Assembly (NCBI RefSeq): GCF_900109545.1
Contig: NZ_FOAP01000020.1
Location: 99,903-163,902 of the forward strand
Origin: Stigmatella aurantiaca
GTDB lineage: Bacteria > Myxococcota > Myxococcia > Myxococcales > Myxococcaceae
Direction: 5' to 3'
Length of the DNA stretch: 64,000 nucleotides
A model generated the notes under the pieces. That model saw only the letters and a program-made list of their open reading frames with translations. It had not been told where the DNA came from and did no database searches. Shown piece after piece: positions 1-8,397 of the stretch. Positions within the stretch are counted from its first letter, which is position 1. Each line of letters starts with the position of its first letter. The position numbers and the translations under genes are program-made.

Positions 1-419
1 CCCAGCGAGATGATGCCGTCGAACGGCTCGTCCGGCCGGTAGTCCTGCCAGTTCTCCAGCCGCACCTCGATCTGCGGCAGGTTGATGGCCTGGTGGATGT
101 ACCGCTTCTGCTCTTGGCTGAGCGTGAGGCCCACGACGTTCTGGACGCCGTGGTTCACCACCAGCCGCTTCACCAGCGAGCCCCAGCCGCAGCCGATGTC
201 CAGCACGCGCTGGGCGCCCTTCGCGCGGATCTGCCCGATGTGGTAGTCCAGCTTGCGGATCTGGGCCTGCTCGTGGGTGTCGCCCTCCTCCCACATCGCG
301 GACGAGTACGTGCGGGTCTCTTCCTGCGCGAGCGCTAGGAAGTCATTCCCGATGTCGTAGTGGTACTGGATGGATTCTTTCGAGGCGCCCACCTGCGCCT
401 GTGCACCGCTGGTTGACAT
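1..419 (-). CDS. Cyclopropane-fatty-acyl-phospholipid synthase-like methyltransferase (C-terminal part beyond window)
   Basis: The visible 139 codons are the N-terminal part of a SAM-dependent methyltransferase; the 3' end lies outside the window. Residues read IQYHYDIGNDF near the N-terminus, the entry typical of the CFA-synthase family, followed by the SAM-binding motif VLDIGCGWGSL and GLTLSQEQ. Family members add a methylene bridge (or a related one-carbon group) to an unsaturated acyl chain in membrane lipids. It is the third gene of an operon with a desaturase (725-1666) and an acyl carrier protein (459-728), 39 bp downstream of the latter. The inferred route is desaturation followed by modification of the double bond. 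The exact product cannot be told from half a protein. Confidence 0.85.
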   Translation of the reverse strand, partial: MSTSGAQAQVGASKESIQYHYDIGNDFLALAQEETRTYSSAMWEEGDTHEQAQIRKLDYHIGQIRAKGAQRVLDIGCGWGSLVKRLVVNHGVQNVVGLTLSQEQKRYIHQAINLPQIEVRLENWQDYRPDEPFDGIISL

Positions 420-458
420 GGCTCGGTTCCTGTCCCGGTAAGCGAAAGGGAAATGCGC

Positions 459-728
459 TCAGCTCTTGCCCGCATCCAGGTGCTGGGAGAGCGCCTCGAT
501 GGTGGGGTACTTGTAGGGGAGGCTGGGGGACAGCCGGCGGCCCACGAAGTCCTCCAGGTCGCCGACCATGCGCACGGCCTCCGCGGAATCGAGTCCGAAG
601 CTGTCGAACGTCTTCTTCGTGTCCACCTCGCCGGGCGAGACGCCCAGCTTCTTGGACAGGTAGAGGCACATCCAGTCACGGCTGCTCGTGGACGGCTGCT
701 GCTGCTTCGCGGTCGCGGGATTGCTCAA
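459..728 (-). CDS. Acyl carrier protein
   Basis: An 89-aa phosphopantetheine-binding carrier protein. The attachment serine sits in FGLDSAEAVRM, followed by the helix GDLEDFVGRRL and the SLPYKYPTIEAL segment usual for carrier domains of polyketide or acyl-transfer systems. The N-terminal 15 residues (SNPATAKQQQPSTS) look like a flexible extension. The start is TTG at 728, chosen because AGGGAGAAACACC precedes it; the codon overlaps the desaturase stop (TTGA), which suggests translational coupling. It is a stand-alone carrier between a desaturase and a CFA-type methyltransferase, so it probably holds the acyl chain for these tailoring enzymes or donates it to a lipid. It is unlikely to be the housekeeping AcpP, because no fab genes adjoin it. 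Confidence 0.85.
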   Translation of the reverse strand: MSNPATAKQQQPSTSSRDWMCLYLSKKLGVSPGEVDTKKTFDSFGLDSAEAVRMVGDLEDFVGRRLSPSLPYKYPTIEALSQHLDAGKS

Positions 729-1666
729 GGTGTTTCTCCCTGGGTCGTCGTCGGTTGGGTGTAGAGTTCTTTGAGGGCAATCATCTCGGGGGTGGGTTTG
801 CGCACGTCCCAGACCAGCCTGGCCGATTTCAGTCCCCAGACGACCCACCCCCCGAAGTCGATCTGCCACCACTTGAGCCCGGTGTACGCGGAGCTCGGAA
901 AGGCATGGTGGTTGTTGTGCCAGCCCTGGCCAAAGGTGAACAGCGCCAGCGTGAAGCTGTTCTTGCTGAAGTCCCGGGTCCGGAAATAGGGCTTCCCAAT
1001 CAGGTGGCACAGGGAGTTCAACGACCAGATGCACTGATTGACGAGGAAGATCCGGACCATTCCGCCCCAGAGGAAACCCATCAGGGCGCCGAACAGGCTG
1101 CCGTGCGCGATGCCGCTCACCACGGTGGGAATGAGCAGGCCCAGGAACAGCCATACATAATATTGCAGGTGCATCCGAAGGATCAGGTCATCTTCGTAGA
1201 GATCCCGGACGCGGTCGCGCCAGTTCTCGGGCCGGGTCGAGCCCGCCGTGAAGAGCCAGCCCATGTGGCTGTGGTAGAAGCCCTTCAGGGTGCCCCAGGC
1301 CCCGCCGCCCGACAGCCGGGGCGAGTGGGGATCTCCCTCCAGGTCGCTCAGCGTGTGGTGGCGGCGGTGGATGGCACACCACCAGATCGCCGGGCCATGA
1401 AAGGCCATGGAGCCCGCCGCGAGCAGGGCCGCGCGCAAGCCCTCATGCGCCTTGAAGGAGCGGTGGGCCAGATGCCGGTGGAATCCTACCTCCAGTCCAA
1501 TGACTGTGATGATGTACAGGATTGCCGCCGTGACAAGCTCGGGGGCCGCCGGCGCATGGCCGGACCACCATAAAATTCCTGCCGCAAGGGTTCCCAGGGT
1601 TGGAACGACCGTTACAATGACAGCCAAAATCTGATCGAGTCGAGCGTGCTCGGGGAGGTTCGCCAC
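725..1666 (-). CDS. Fatty acid desaturase (acyl-CoA/acyl-ACP delta-9 type, membrane di-iron)
   Basis: A 313-aa integral membrane desaturase. The three histidine boxes are visible: HRHLAHRS (HxxxxH), HRRHH and NNHHAF, which bind the di-iron centre that introduces a cis double bond into an acyl chain. Hydrophobic stretches near residues 13-60 and 165-200 are consistent with four membrane helices. Length fits bacterial delta-9 acyl-CoA desaturases. The start is GTG at 1666 with GAAAGAGGAA upstream, and a promoter lies about 20-50 bp upstream (see 1687-1716). It is the first gene of the desaturase-ACP-CFA operon, so the neighbouring ACP may present the substrate. That pairing is inferred from position only. 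Confidence 0.9.
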   Translation of the reverse strand: MANLPEHARLDQILAVIVTVVPTLGTLAAGILWWSGHAPAAPELVTAAILYIITVIGLEVGFHRHLAHRSFKAHEGLRAALLAAGSMAFHGPAIWWCAIHRRHHTLSDLEGDPHSPRLSGGGAWGTLKGFYHSHMGWLFTAGSTRPENWRDRVRDLYEDDLILRMHLQYYVWLFLGLLIPTVVSGIAHGSLFGALMGFLWGGMVRIFLVNQCIWSLNSLCHLIGKPYFRTRDFSKNSFTLALFTFGQGWHNNHHAFPSSAYTGLKWWQIDFGGWVVWGLKSARLVWDVRKPTPEMIALKELYTQPTTTQGETP

Positions 1667-1686
1667 GGCATTCCTCTTTCAATCGT

Positions 1687-1716
1687 CATATAGGCGACGG
1701 CTGATTTGGGCGTCAA
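1687..1716 (-). promoter_or_regulatory. Sigma70-type promoter of the desaturase operon
   Basis: On the minus strand TTGACG (1711-1716) and TATATG (1687-1692) are separated by 18 bp, close to the -35/-10 consensus. The predicted transcript would start near 1680, only about 14 nt before the GTG start at 1666, so the leader would be short and hold little beyond the ribosome-binding site. This is one of the few consensus-like promoters in the window. Read from sequence only. Confidence 0.6.
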
Positions 1717-2048
1717 GCAACGATTCTCGGATGAGCAGCGGTTGCCATTGATGAAATGTGTGGCGTGGCTGGAATCTGAGTGAGGGCACGGTCCACGCGG
1801 CGCACTTGCGGAAACCCTTGCTTCCTGGGCCTTGATTCCAACAGGAATGGGTGGATCTTCCTGCGCGTGCATGCTGGGCAAGCGGGCTGCGCTCCAGGAA
1901 GGCCGCGCGCGGCCCATCTGGTCTGCCTGAGCTTGGTTACAATGTTTGTTTGATACACATTGCGCCGTTGATACTTCTTGTTCACGGCACGGCTGATACA
2001 GGTGTCTTCACATCCGTGATGTCAGGATAACACCCTGAGCGTGTCTGC
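1717..2048. other. Intergenic stretch upstream of the desaturase promoter
   Basis: About 330 bp between the stop of the GH43-like gene (2049) and the desaturase promoter. Local composition is more AT-rich than the genes. I find no coding signal, tRNA or convincing terminator here. Short open frames on the minus strand lack both the third-position G/C bias and a ribosome-binding site. Confidence 0.5.
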
Positions 2049-3323
2049 CTAGGCGCCGGAGAAGCGCTCTTCCACGACGAACGGCTCGCAAGGGCGGCCG
2101 TCGAGGTCACGGAAGGCGACATGGCGTTGGATCGCCTTGCGCTGATCGCCGTCCTTGCCGTAGTCGCTGCCGTTGCGCCACACGTGCAGGTACATCGCAT
2201 AGAGGCCGTTGCCCTGGCTCACGAACGCAGGGTGGCCCGGGCCATTCCACTGCCCTCCAAGCGCCGGGCTCTGGCTGTCGATCAAGAGCCGCTCGTCCCC
2301 CACGCTTCCCGCGAGCAGGTCGAGCTTGGCGATGTACGTGCGGTACTCGGAGTTCCCGAAGAAGCCCGCGCTGTAGATGAGGTACGACTGGCCGTTCTCG
2401 GTCACCACGAACTGGCCTTCGATCAGGCCATCATGGTGCGGCCCATTGCTGAGCAGGACCTTCGGCGCGCCCAGCAGCTCGATGCGTCCGTCCGCGTCCT
2501 GCCTGAATTCGTGCGCGAGGATGGGCGTGGGCGCCTTGTGCGTCTGCTGGGTCACCGGGTCCTTCCACTGCAACCCGTTGCCATCCACCTTGGTGAGCAG
2601 GAACGTCCGCTCGCGGCCATCCGGGCCCAGGGCCGCGGCGACGTGGCCGTCGATCATGCCGACAAGAGGGTTCTCGCCCGCGGGGCCCCCGGGATAGCCG
2701 GGCGCCACGTCCTTCACCCGGACGTTGATGTCGAGGAAGCCATGGTCCTTCCACTCGCCATCGATGGCCGAGGCGGTGGCATAGGCGGAGCGCAGGATGC
2801 CGGCGCGATCCCGGGCGGTGTAGTGCAGCGTGAGCAGCCCGTTGCGCTCGTCAATCTCGGGAGCCCACCGGGCCAGGACGAGATCCCTGGGAAGATCGGG
2901 CGCCAGCGGATCGAGCTCGCCCCCATTCCACCACGCGGGGAGCTTGCCCTCGGGGAAGATGGCGCGGTGCTGGCCGTCCACCGTGTGCGGCACCCAGGTG
3001 CCATTCACGAGGCGGTACAGCCGGAAGGCGAAGGGCTGATCGTTGGTGGTTGCAATCAGCCAGAGGCCCGCGGTGCGCGCGCCACCCGGGCTCTTCGCCG
3101 TCAGCCGCAGCACGAACGGATCGGGCATGGGCTCGTGCAGGAGCGGCTCGGGAACGCGCTGCAGGTTCGCGACGATGTCTTGGAGCGTGCGCGATTCCCC
3201 GGGCGGAACCTCAAAGAGGCTCGCCGGGTCCTGCACGGTGTTGCCACGGAGGCGGTTGGGCTCGAGCCGCTGGACACCCGGGGTGGCGGCAGGGGAGGAC
3301 TGGGAGTCGGAGGGAGAGCTCAT
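2049..3323 (-). CDS. GH43-like beta-propeller glycoside hydrolase, no signal peptide
   Basis: A 424-aa protein with the layout of a five-bladed beta-propeller glycosidase (GH43/GH68-like clan). The candidate catalytic base is in EPMPDPFVLR, the WAPEID segment corresponds to the modulator position, and the candidate acid is in LIEGQFVV; LAGSVGDERLL and GPGHPAFV follow as in other members. There is no export signal (N-terminus MSSPSDSQSSPAATPG), so it should act in the cytoplasm. It is the last gene of the sugar ABC importer operon, which suggests it cleaves imported oligosaccharides, perhaps arabinose- or xylose-containing; the sugar cannot be read from the sequence. The ATG at 3323 has only a poor ribosome-binding site. 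Confidence 0.7.
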   Translation of the reverse strand: MSSPSDSQSSPAATPGVQRLEPNRLRGNTVQDPASLFEVPPGESRTLQDIVANLQRVPEPLLHEPMPDPFVLRLTAKSPGGARTAGLWLIATTNDQPFAFRLYRLVNGTWVPHTVDGQHRAIFPEGKLPAWWNGGELDPLAPDLPRDLVLARWAPEIDERNGLLTLHYTARDRAGILRSAYATASAIDGEWKDHGFLDINVRVKDVAPGYPGGPAGENPLVGMIDGHVAAALGPDGRERTFLLTKVDGNGLQWKDPVTQQTHKAPTPILAHEFRQDADGRIELLGAPKVLLSNGPHHDGLIEGQFVVTENGQSYLIYSAGFFGNSEYRTYIAKLDLLAGSVGDERLLIDSQSPALGGQWNGPGHPAFVSQGNGLYAMYLHVWRNGSDYGKDGDQRKAIQRHVAFRDLDGRPCEPFVVEERFSGA

Positions 3324-3373
3324 TCGAGCGCGCAACGCTACAGGACGCTCGCTCCGGGGTTCCAGCCTGGAAA

Positions 3374-3420
3374 CCAGGAGGCCCTGCCTCCTGGCTCCCA
3401 GGGCATCCGGGCAAGCCCGG
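3374..3420 (-). repeat. Two consecutive stem-loops between binding protein and hydrolase genes
   Basis: CCAGGAGGC (3374-3382), loop CCT, GCCTCCTGG (3386-3394) form a perfect 9-bp stem. CCGGGC (3407-3412), AA, GCCCGG (3415-3420) form a second stem just after the binding-protein stop. On the minus-strand transcript the first stem is followed by TTT but no true U-run, so it looks more like an mRNA-stabilising or attenuating element than a full terminator. Comparable intergenic stems raise binding-protein levels relative to downstream genes in other sugar operons. Confidence 0.55.
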
Positions 3421-3427
3421 GGCTGGG

Positions 3428-4744
3428 TTACTTGCGGGCGCGGCGCAGGATTTGCGTCGCCCGGCGCTGAGCGTCGGACAGGGCCTGATCCGGCTTCTTG
3501 TTGACCAGCCAGGTCGAGTTCACCTCGTTCACCAGCAGGTCCAGGATGGCGCGCTGGTTCTCGATGGCTGGCACCGCCTTGGCGATGGTGGCCGTGCGGG
3601 TGTACTCCGACCGGTGCGGCAGCGCCTGCATCTCGGCGCTCTTGAGCACCGAGGTGCGCACCGGCAGGTGCCCGGTGCGGGCCCACTGGAAGTTGTTGTC
3701 ATTCAGGAACTTGAGGAAGGCCAGGGCCGCCTTCTGCTTCGCCGGATCCGGCTTCGGCTGCTTCGGTAGGACCCACAGGTGGCTGTCGGACCAGACGGCT
3801 TCCTGGCCGTAGAGGGCCGGAATGTCGCGCACGGCGTACTTCTTGAGGGCGGTCTTCGGATCCTTGGACTGCGCCTCGTAGGTGTCCACGCCCCAGGTGC
3901 CGTTGATGAGCACCGCCGCCTCGCCGCCGATGAAGGCCTGCTGCGCGCTGGCATAGTCGTGCTTGCTGCTGGCATGGCCTGCGGCGTAGAGCGAGTGGAG
4001 CAGGCGCAAGGCCTCCTTGCTCTCCTTCGACTCCAGCTGGGCCTTCTTCTCGGCGTCGATGATGTTGCCGCCCTGCTGCCACACCCAGGTCAGGTATTGC
4101 CAGGACGGCATCGGGTCGGCCGAGGAGGGGATGGCGAAGTACATCTTGCCGGTCTTGGCCTTCATCGTCTGGGCGTGTTGCATCAGCTCGGCGGGGCTGG
4201 TGGGCATCTTCGGCTGGCCCTTGGCATCGACGAGCCCCGCCTTGACGAACAGGTCCACGTTGACGTGCCACACGAGCGCGTGCAGGTCGAACGGCAAGGC
4301 CCACATCTCGCCATTGGCGGTGACCGCGTCGCGCGCCACCGGCAGGAAGTCGGCGGCGTCGATGCCGGCCGTGGTGAAGCTCTTGCCGAGCGGCTGGACG
4401 AGCCCGCGCGTCAGGTAGTTCGGCAGGACGCTGCGGTGCATGACGGCGATGTCGGGCGGGGTGCCGCCAGCGATGGTGGAGCTCAGGCGGTCGTAATAGA
4501 CGCCCCACTCGATCGACTGGGTCTTGACGGTGATGCCCTCCTTGTTCTCCGCGTTGAACTTGTTGGTCAGCACCTGGATGATTCCGCACTCGCCGACCGC
4601 CTTCGACAGATCGGTGACGTTGCCGTACTCATCGCTGCAGCCGCCGAAGAAGCGGAACAGCGTGATCTCCGTGGCGGATGCCGGGGTGGCGCCCAGGGTC
4701 ACGGCCAGCAGCATCGCGGCCGGGAGCAGTGCCTTCATCTTCAT
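3428..4744 (-). CDS. Carbohydrate ABC transporter substrate-binding protein (family 1)
   Basis: A 438-aa periplasmic binding protein. A signal peptide is evident: MKMK, a hydrophobic run (LLPAAMLLAVTLG) and ASA/T cleavage near residue 24. The mature part shows the extracellular-solute-binding fold, with IEWGVYYDRL, GGTPPDIAVMHRS, WALPFDLHALVWHVN and a late IDLLVNEV segment, as in MalE/UgpB-like proteins. It should capture a sugar or oligosaccharide and hand it to the permeases encoded upstream (4777-6517). Placement after the permeases and before an intracellular GH43-like enzyme supports oligosaccharide import. The ligand is not deducible. A tandem hairpin follows its stop codon. Confidence 0.9.
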   Translation of the reverse strand: MKMKALLPAAMLLAVTLGATPASATEITLFRFFGGCSDEYGNVTDLSKAVGECGIIQVLTNKFNAENKEGITVKTQSIEWGVYYDRLSSTIAGGTPPDIAVMHRSVLPNYLTRGLVQPLGKSFTTAGIDAADFLPVARDAVTANGEMWALPFDLHALVWHVNVDLFVKAGLVDAKGQPKMPTSPAELMQHAQTMKAKTGKMYFAIPSSADPMPSWQYLTWVWQQGGNIIDAEKKAQLESKESKEALRLLHSLYAAGHASSKHDYASAQQAFIGGEAAVLINGTWGVDTYEAQSKDPKTALKKYAVRDIPALYGQEAVWSDSHLWVLPKQPKPDPAKQKAALAFLKFLNDNNFQWARTGHLPVRTSVLKSAEMQALPHRSEYTRTATIAKAVPAIENQRAILDLLVNEVNSTWLVNKKPDQALSDAQRRATQILRRARK

Positions 4745-4776
4745 GGATCTTCCCTCCTCTTGCGGGTGGTACGAGG

Positions 4777-5601
4777 CTACTTGCCACCGGTCATGGCGAT
4801 ACCTTGCACGATGTACCGCTGGAACACGGCATAGATGATGAGCATCGGCGCACTGGCGAACACCGCCGAGGCCATCAGGAAGCCGAGCCCCTCCGACATG
4901 GCGAAGTTACCCTGGAGCGAGCCGAGGCCGACGCTGAGCGTGTACATCTCCGGCTGGGCGGCCGTGACGACCGGCCAGAGAAAGTCGTTCCAGGCATACA
5001 AGAAGGTGAAGATGCCGAGCGTCGTCAGGGCCGGGCGGGACAGCGGCAGCATCACCGACCAGAAGACCTTCAGCCGGCCCGCGTTGTCGAGCTCTGCCGC
5101 CTCCTCCAACTCGCGCGGCACCGCCTTGAAGAACTGGGTCATCAAGAACACGCCCATCGGCACGGCCAGACGGGGGGCAATCAGGGAGAAGTAGGTGCTG
5201 TGCAGGTTCCAACCGGCGAACATGGCGTGCAGCGGCACCAGGACGGCCTGCTCCGGAATCATCAGTCCGGCCATCACCAGCAGGAAGACGGCGCGGCGGC
5301 CGGGAAAGGCGATCCGGGCGAAGGCGTAGCCCGCGAGCGACGACAGCACCAGCGTCAGGGCCGTCATGCCCACGGCGACGAGCAGGCTGTTGAGCAGCCA
5401 GCGCGGCGTCAGCGACACCCGCATCAGGGCCGCGAAGTGCTCGAAGGTATGGGGCCACGGCAGGACACCGGAGGTGGACTGCACCAGCATGGCGTTGGGC
5501 TTGAGCGCCATGGCCAGCACCCACAGCATGGGCAGCATCCACACGCACGCGGCGGCGATCAGCAGGGCGAGGATGAGGTGGTCACCGAAGGTCCGCTTCA
5601 T
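4777..5601 (-). CDS. Carbohydrate ABC transporter permease, MalG type
   Basis: A 274-aa inner-membrane permease with six likely helices. The cytoplasmic EAA loop that docks onto the ATPase is EAAELDNAGRLKVFWSVMLP near residues 165-185. The N-terminal FGDHLILALLIAAACVWMLP and the C-terminal FQRYIVQGIAMTGGK ending (YxxxGxxxGAxKG-like) are typical of MalG/LacG/UgpE proteins. It starts 4 bp after the stop of the MalF-type gene, so the two are co-translated. It forms the translocation channel together with the 5606-6517 product. Substrate is inferred from context only. Confidence 0.9.
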   Translation of the reverse strand: MKRTFGDHLILALLIAAACVWMLPMLWVLAMALKPNAMLVQSTSGVLPWPHTFEHFAALMRVSLTPRWLLNSLLVAVGMTALTLVLSSLAGYAFARIAFPGRRAVFLLVMAGLMIPEQAVLVPLHAMFAGWNLHSTYFSLIAPRLAVPMGVFLMTQFFKAVPRELEEAAELDNAGRLKVFWSVMLPLSRPALTTLGIFTFLYAWNDFLWPVVTAAQPEMYTLSVGLGSLQGNFAMSEGLGFLMASAVFASAPMLIIYAVFQRYIVQGIAMTGGK

Positions 5602-5605
5602 GGCC

Positions 5606-6517
5606 TCAGTTCTCCCGCCTGGACAGACGCAGCTGCAGCAGCGCCACGAAGAACATCAGGACGAACAGCACCAGTGACATGGAGGAGGCATAGCCCGAGC
5701 GCCAGTCGCGGAAGCCGGTCTCGTAGATGAGCTGCACCAGCGGCCGGGTGGAGTTGGACGGGCCGCCGCGCGTCATCAGCAGTGGCTGGCCGAACACCTG
5801 GAGGTGCATGACGGTCTCCAGCACCAGCACGAGCAGGATCGTGCGCTTCAGCGCGGGCAGGGTGATGCGCCACAGCACCGCCCAGCGCGAGGCATTGTCG
5901 AGCCTGGCGGCCTCGTAGACCTCGGGGGGAATCTGCTGCAGCCCGGCGAGAAACAGCGCCATCGGAAAGCCAGCGGTCCACCACAGGCTCGTCACCACCA
6001 GCGCGGGCATGGCCCACTCCTGGTGGGTCAGGAAGGCAATCGGCTCCAGCCCCACGGCCCGCAGCCCGTTCGCCACCAGGCCCTGGTTGGGGTTGAGCAC
6101 CATCGTCCACACCAGCGTGACGACCGTGACCGAGAAGATGCTGGAGGCGAAGAAGATCGCTCGCAGCACGCCATGGATCCGCCCCGGCCGGTTGAGCGCC
6201 AGGGCCAGGACGAAGCCAAGCACCGTCGCCGCCGGGACCGTCATGGCGGCGAACTGCAGGGTGCGCTTCAGGGCCTCCCAGAAATAGGGATCATCCCAGA
6301 GCTCCTCGTAGTTCAGCCAGCCGATGTACTCCCGGTAGTCCCCGACGATCTCCCAGTCGTGAAGGCTCATCCACAGGCCGAGGCCAAAGGGATAGAGCAG
6401 GAAGAGGGCGTAGACGGCGAGGAACGGGGCCAGGAAGGCATAGCCCGCGAAGGCGTCGCGATAGCGCGTCCGCCAGCGGCGCGGGAGGGCAGGAGCGGGA
6501 GCACGGGTGCTGGCCAT
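5606..6517 (-). CDS. Carbohydrate ABC transporter permease, MalF type
   Basis: A 303-aa inner-membrane permease, partner of the MalG-type protein downstream. The EAA loop reads EAARLDNASRWAVLWRITLP. The N-terminal FAGYAFLAPFLAVYALFLLYPFG helix and the FRDWRSGYASSMSLVLF C-terminal segment are characteristic. The ATG at 6517 is chosen over an upstream in-frame ATG at 6571 because GGGGGACACC precedes it and the longer version would run into the ATPase gene. The gap to the ATPase stop is 10 bp. Confidence 0.9.
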   Translation of the reverse strand: MASTRAPAPALPRRWRTRYRDAFAGYAFLAPFLAVYALFLLYPFGLGLWMSLHDWEIVGDYREYIGWLNYEELWDDPYFWEALKRTLQFAAMTVPAATVLGFVLALALNRPGRIHGVLRAIFFASSIFSVTVVTLVWTMVLNPNQGLVANGLRAVGLEPIAFLTHQEWAMPALVVTSLWWTAGFPMALFLAGLQQIPPEVYEAARLDNASRWAVLWRITLPALKRTILLVLVLETVMHLQVFGQPLLMTRGGPSNSTRPLVQLIYETGFRDWRSGYASSMSLVLFVLMFFVALLQLRLSRREN

Positions 6518-6527
6518 GGTGTCCCCC

Positions 6528-7625
6528 TCAGGCGGCGGTGGCGGCGGATGGCGGCAAGGCCATTCCATCACCGCCGAACAGCCGGCCGCTGCCGGGCTCG
6601 ATGGCCAAGGTCACGGTGTCGCCAATGCGGACCGCACTGTCCCCGGTGTCCGTGGCGATGAGCGTGGGGCCCTCCGCGCCGGCGACGTGCAGCAGCGTCT
6701 CGCGGCCCAGCCGCTCGATGGCCCTGACCTGGCCGCGCAGGATGCCCTCGCCCGTGGTCAACCGCAGGTGCTCGGGCCGGACGCCGAAGGTGACGGGGGC
6801 GCCTGGGGCCATCCCGGTGCCATTCGCAGCGGCCTCGGCGCGCCCGCCCGGCAGGGTGACCGCTACCTGGCCGGGGCTGACGGACATCACCTGGGCTTCG
6901 ATCAGGTTCATCTTCGGGGTGCCCATGAACCCGGCGACGAAGGTGTTGGCGGGGTGCCGGTAGATCTCCATCGGCGTGCCGACCTGCTCGACTCGTCCGT
7001 CGCGAAGAACGACGATGCGGTCGGCCATGGTCATCGCCTCCACCTGGTCGTGGGTGACGTAGATCGAGGTGGCCTCGAGCCGCTGGTGGAGCTGCACCAG
7101 CTCAACGCGCATCTGCACCCGCAGCGCGGCATCCAGATTGGACAGTGGCTCGTCGAACAGAAAAACGTCCGGCCTGCGGACGATGGCGCGGCCAATGGCG
7201 ACGCGCTGGCGCTGGCCACCGGACATGTCCGCGGGGCGGCGATGGAGCAGGTGCTCGATCTGCAGCGTCTTGGCGGCCGTGGCCACGCGGGCGGCGATCT
7301 CGGCGCGGGGCGTGCCAATGTTGCGCAGGCCGAAGGCCATGTTCCCCGCGGCCGTCATGTGCGGGTAGAGGGCATAGTTCTGGAAGACCATGGCGACCCC
7401 TCGCTCGCCGGGCGGGGTTGCGTTGACCTGGCGCCCGCCGATGAAGAGCTCGCCGCCACTGATCTCCTCCAGCCCGGCAATCATGCGCAGGAGCGTGGAC
7501 TTGCCGCACCCCGAGGGGCCGACGAAGACGATGAATTCCCGGTGCTTCAGCTCGAGCGAGACGCCATGGACGACCTCTGACGAGCCGTAGCGCTTGCGCA
7601 AATCCCGGAGCAACACATCGGCCAT
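6528..7625 (-). CDS. Sugar ABC transporter ATP-binding protein (MalK/UgpC/MsmX type)
   Basis: A 365-aa ATPase that powers the importer encoded downstream. Walker A is GPSGCGKST, the signature is MSGGQRQRVAIGRA, Walker B is VFLFDEPLSNLDA, and the H-loop lies in YVTHDQVEAM. About 130 C-terminal residues form the TOBE/OB regulatory domain usual in MalK relatives (GVRPEHLRL). It is the first gene of the operon 7625 to 2049, so the promoter should lie in 7626-7914. MalK-type proteins often energise more than one sugar system. Confidence 0.92.
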   Translation of the reverse strand: MADVLLRDLRKRYGSSEVVHGVSLELKHREFIVFVGPSGCGKSTLLRMIAGLEEISGGELFIGGRQVNATPPGERGVAMVFQNYALYPHMTAAGNMAFGLRNIGTPRAEIAARVATAAKTLQIEHLLHRRPADMSGGQRQRVAIGRAIVRRPDVFLFDEPLSNLDAALRVQMRVELVQLHQRLEATSIYVTHDQVEAMTMADRIVVLRDGRVEQVGTPMEIYRHPANTFVAGFMGTPKMNLIEAQVMSVSPGQVAVTLPGGRAEAAANGTGMAPGAPVTFGVRPEHLRLTTGEGILRGQVRAIERLGRETLLHVAGAEGPTLIATDTGDSAVRIGDTVTLAIEPGSGRLFGGDGMALPPSAATAA

Positions 7626-7777
7626 GGGTTACCCTCCAGCTCAGTCCGCGAAGGGCTGATAGACGCCAAGAGCGTGGAGCGCAAGGGTCTCGGGGAATTC
7701 GTGGCCTGCGGGCCGCTGCGGCGGCCCGGCGTTGCCGCAGTACGTCATCAACGCGGGATATCGCTTCCGCGGAGAGG

Positions 7778-7806
7778 CCCAAGTCCCCAGATTCAGGCCA
7801 CTTGGG
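7778..7806. promoter_or_regulatory. Inverted repeat between divergent sugar operon and YCII gene
   Basis: CCCAAGT (7778-7784) and ACTTGGG (7800-7806) are a perfect 7-bp inverted repeat with a 15-bp spacer inside the 289-bp divergent intergenic region 7626-7914. The geometry would suit an operator for a dimeric regulator of the sugar operon or the YCII/sigma pair. No clear -35/-10 pair is seen beside it. Confidence 0.35.
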
Positions 7807-7914
7807 GAGGCCGGTAAAAAGAAAATAGGGCATGTCGATCTCCCCCACCCTCGTTCGTCGCGCCATGAGAGGCGAGGACGAGACCTCCGCCCCTCACACG
7901 AAGGAGACACAACG

Positions 7915-8340
7915 ATGCGATTCATGATCCTGGTCAAGGCCGACAAGAACAGCGAGGCAGGCACGCTTCCGGACGAGAAGCTCATGACCGAGATGGGGAA
8001 GTACAACGAGGAGCTGATGAAGGCCGGCGTGCTGCTCGCGGGCGAGGGACTTCACCCGAGCTCCAAGGGCGCGCGCGTCAAGTTCTCGGGCACCCAGCGC
8101 ACTGTGGTGGATGGACCCTTCGCCGAGACGAAGGAGCTGATTGCTGGCTTCTGGATCTTCCAGGTGAAGTCGAAGGAGGAGGCGATCGAGTGGGTCAAGC
8201 GCTGCCCCAACCCCATGCCGGGAGAGAGCGAGATCGAGATCCGTCAGATCTTCGAGGCGGAGGACTTTGGTCCCGAGTTCACGCCCGAGCTGCGGGATGC
8301 GGAGGAGCGCCTGCGCGCGCAGCTGGAATCGAAGAAGTAG
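7915..8340 (+). CDS. YCII-related (DGPF) domain protein
   Basis: A 141-aa single-domain protein of the YCII/DGPF family (dimeric alpha-beta barrel). The diagnostic VVDGPFAETKELIAGFWIF is present, preceded by MRFMILVKADKNSEAG and followed by WVKRCPNP. ATG at 7915 has AAGGAGACACAACG in front. Proteins of this family are encoded next to ECF42-type sigma factors in many Proteobacteria and Actinobacteria; here the sigma gene follows 57 bp downstream. The biochemical role is unknown; a signalling or small-molecule sensing part is inferred from the pairing. Confidence 0.9.
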   Translation: MRFMILVKADKNSEAGTLPDEKLMTEMGKYNEELMKAGVLLAGEGLHPSSKGARVKFSGTQRTVVDGPFAETKELIAGFWIFQVKSKEEAIEWVKRCPNPMPGESEIEIRQIFEAEDFGPEFTPELRDAEERLRAQLESKK

Positions 8341-8397
8341 CCGCGGCACGTCCCGGTCTTGCGCCGGAGGGGGGGAAGGTGGTTTTTACCGTCCTCT

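Noticed and set aside
1713..1985. 90-codon minus-strand frame upstream of the desaturase
   Set aside because: It covers the desaturase promoter, lacks third-position bias and has no ribosome-binding site.
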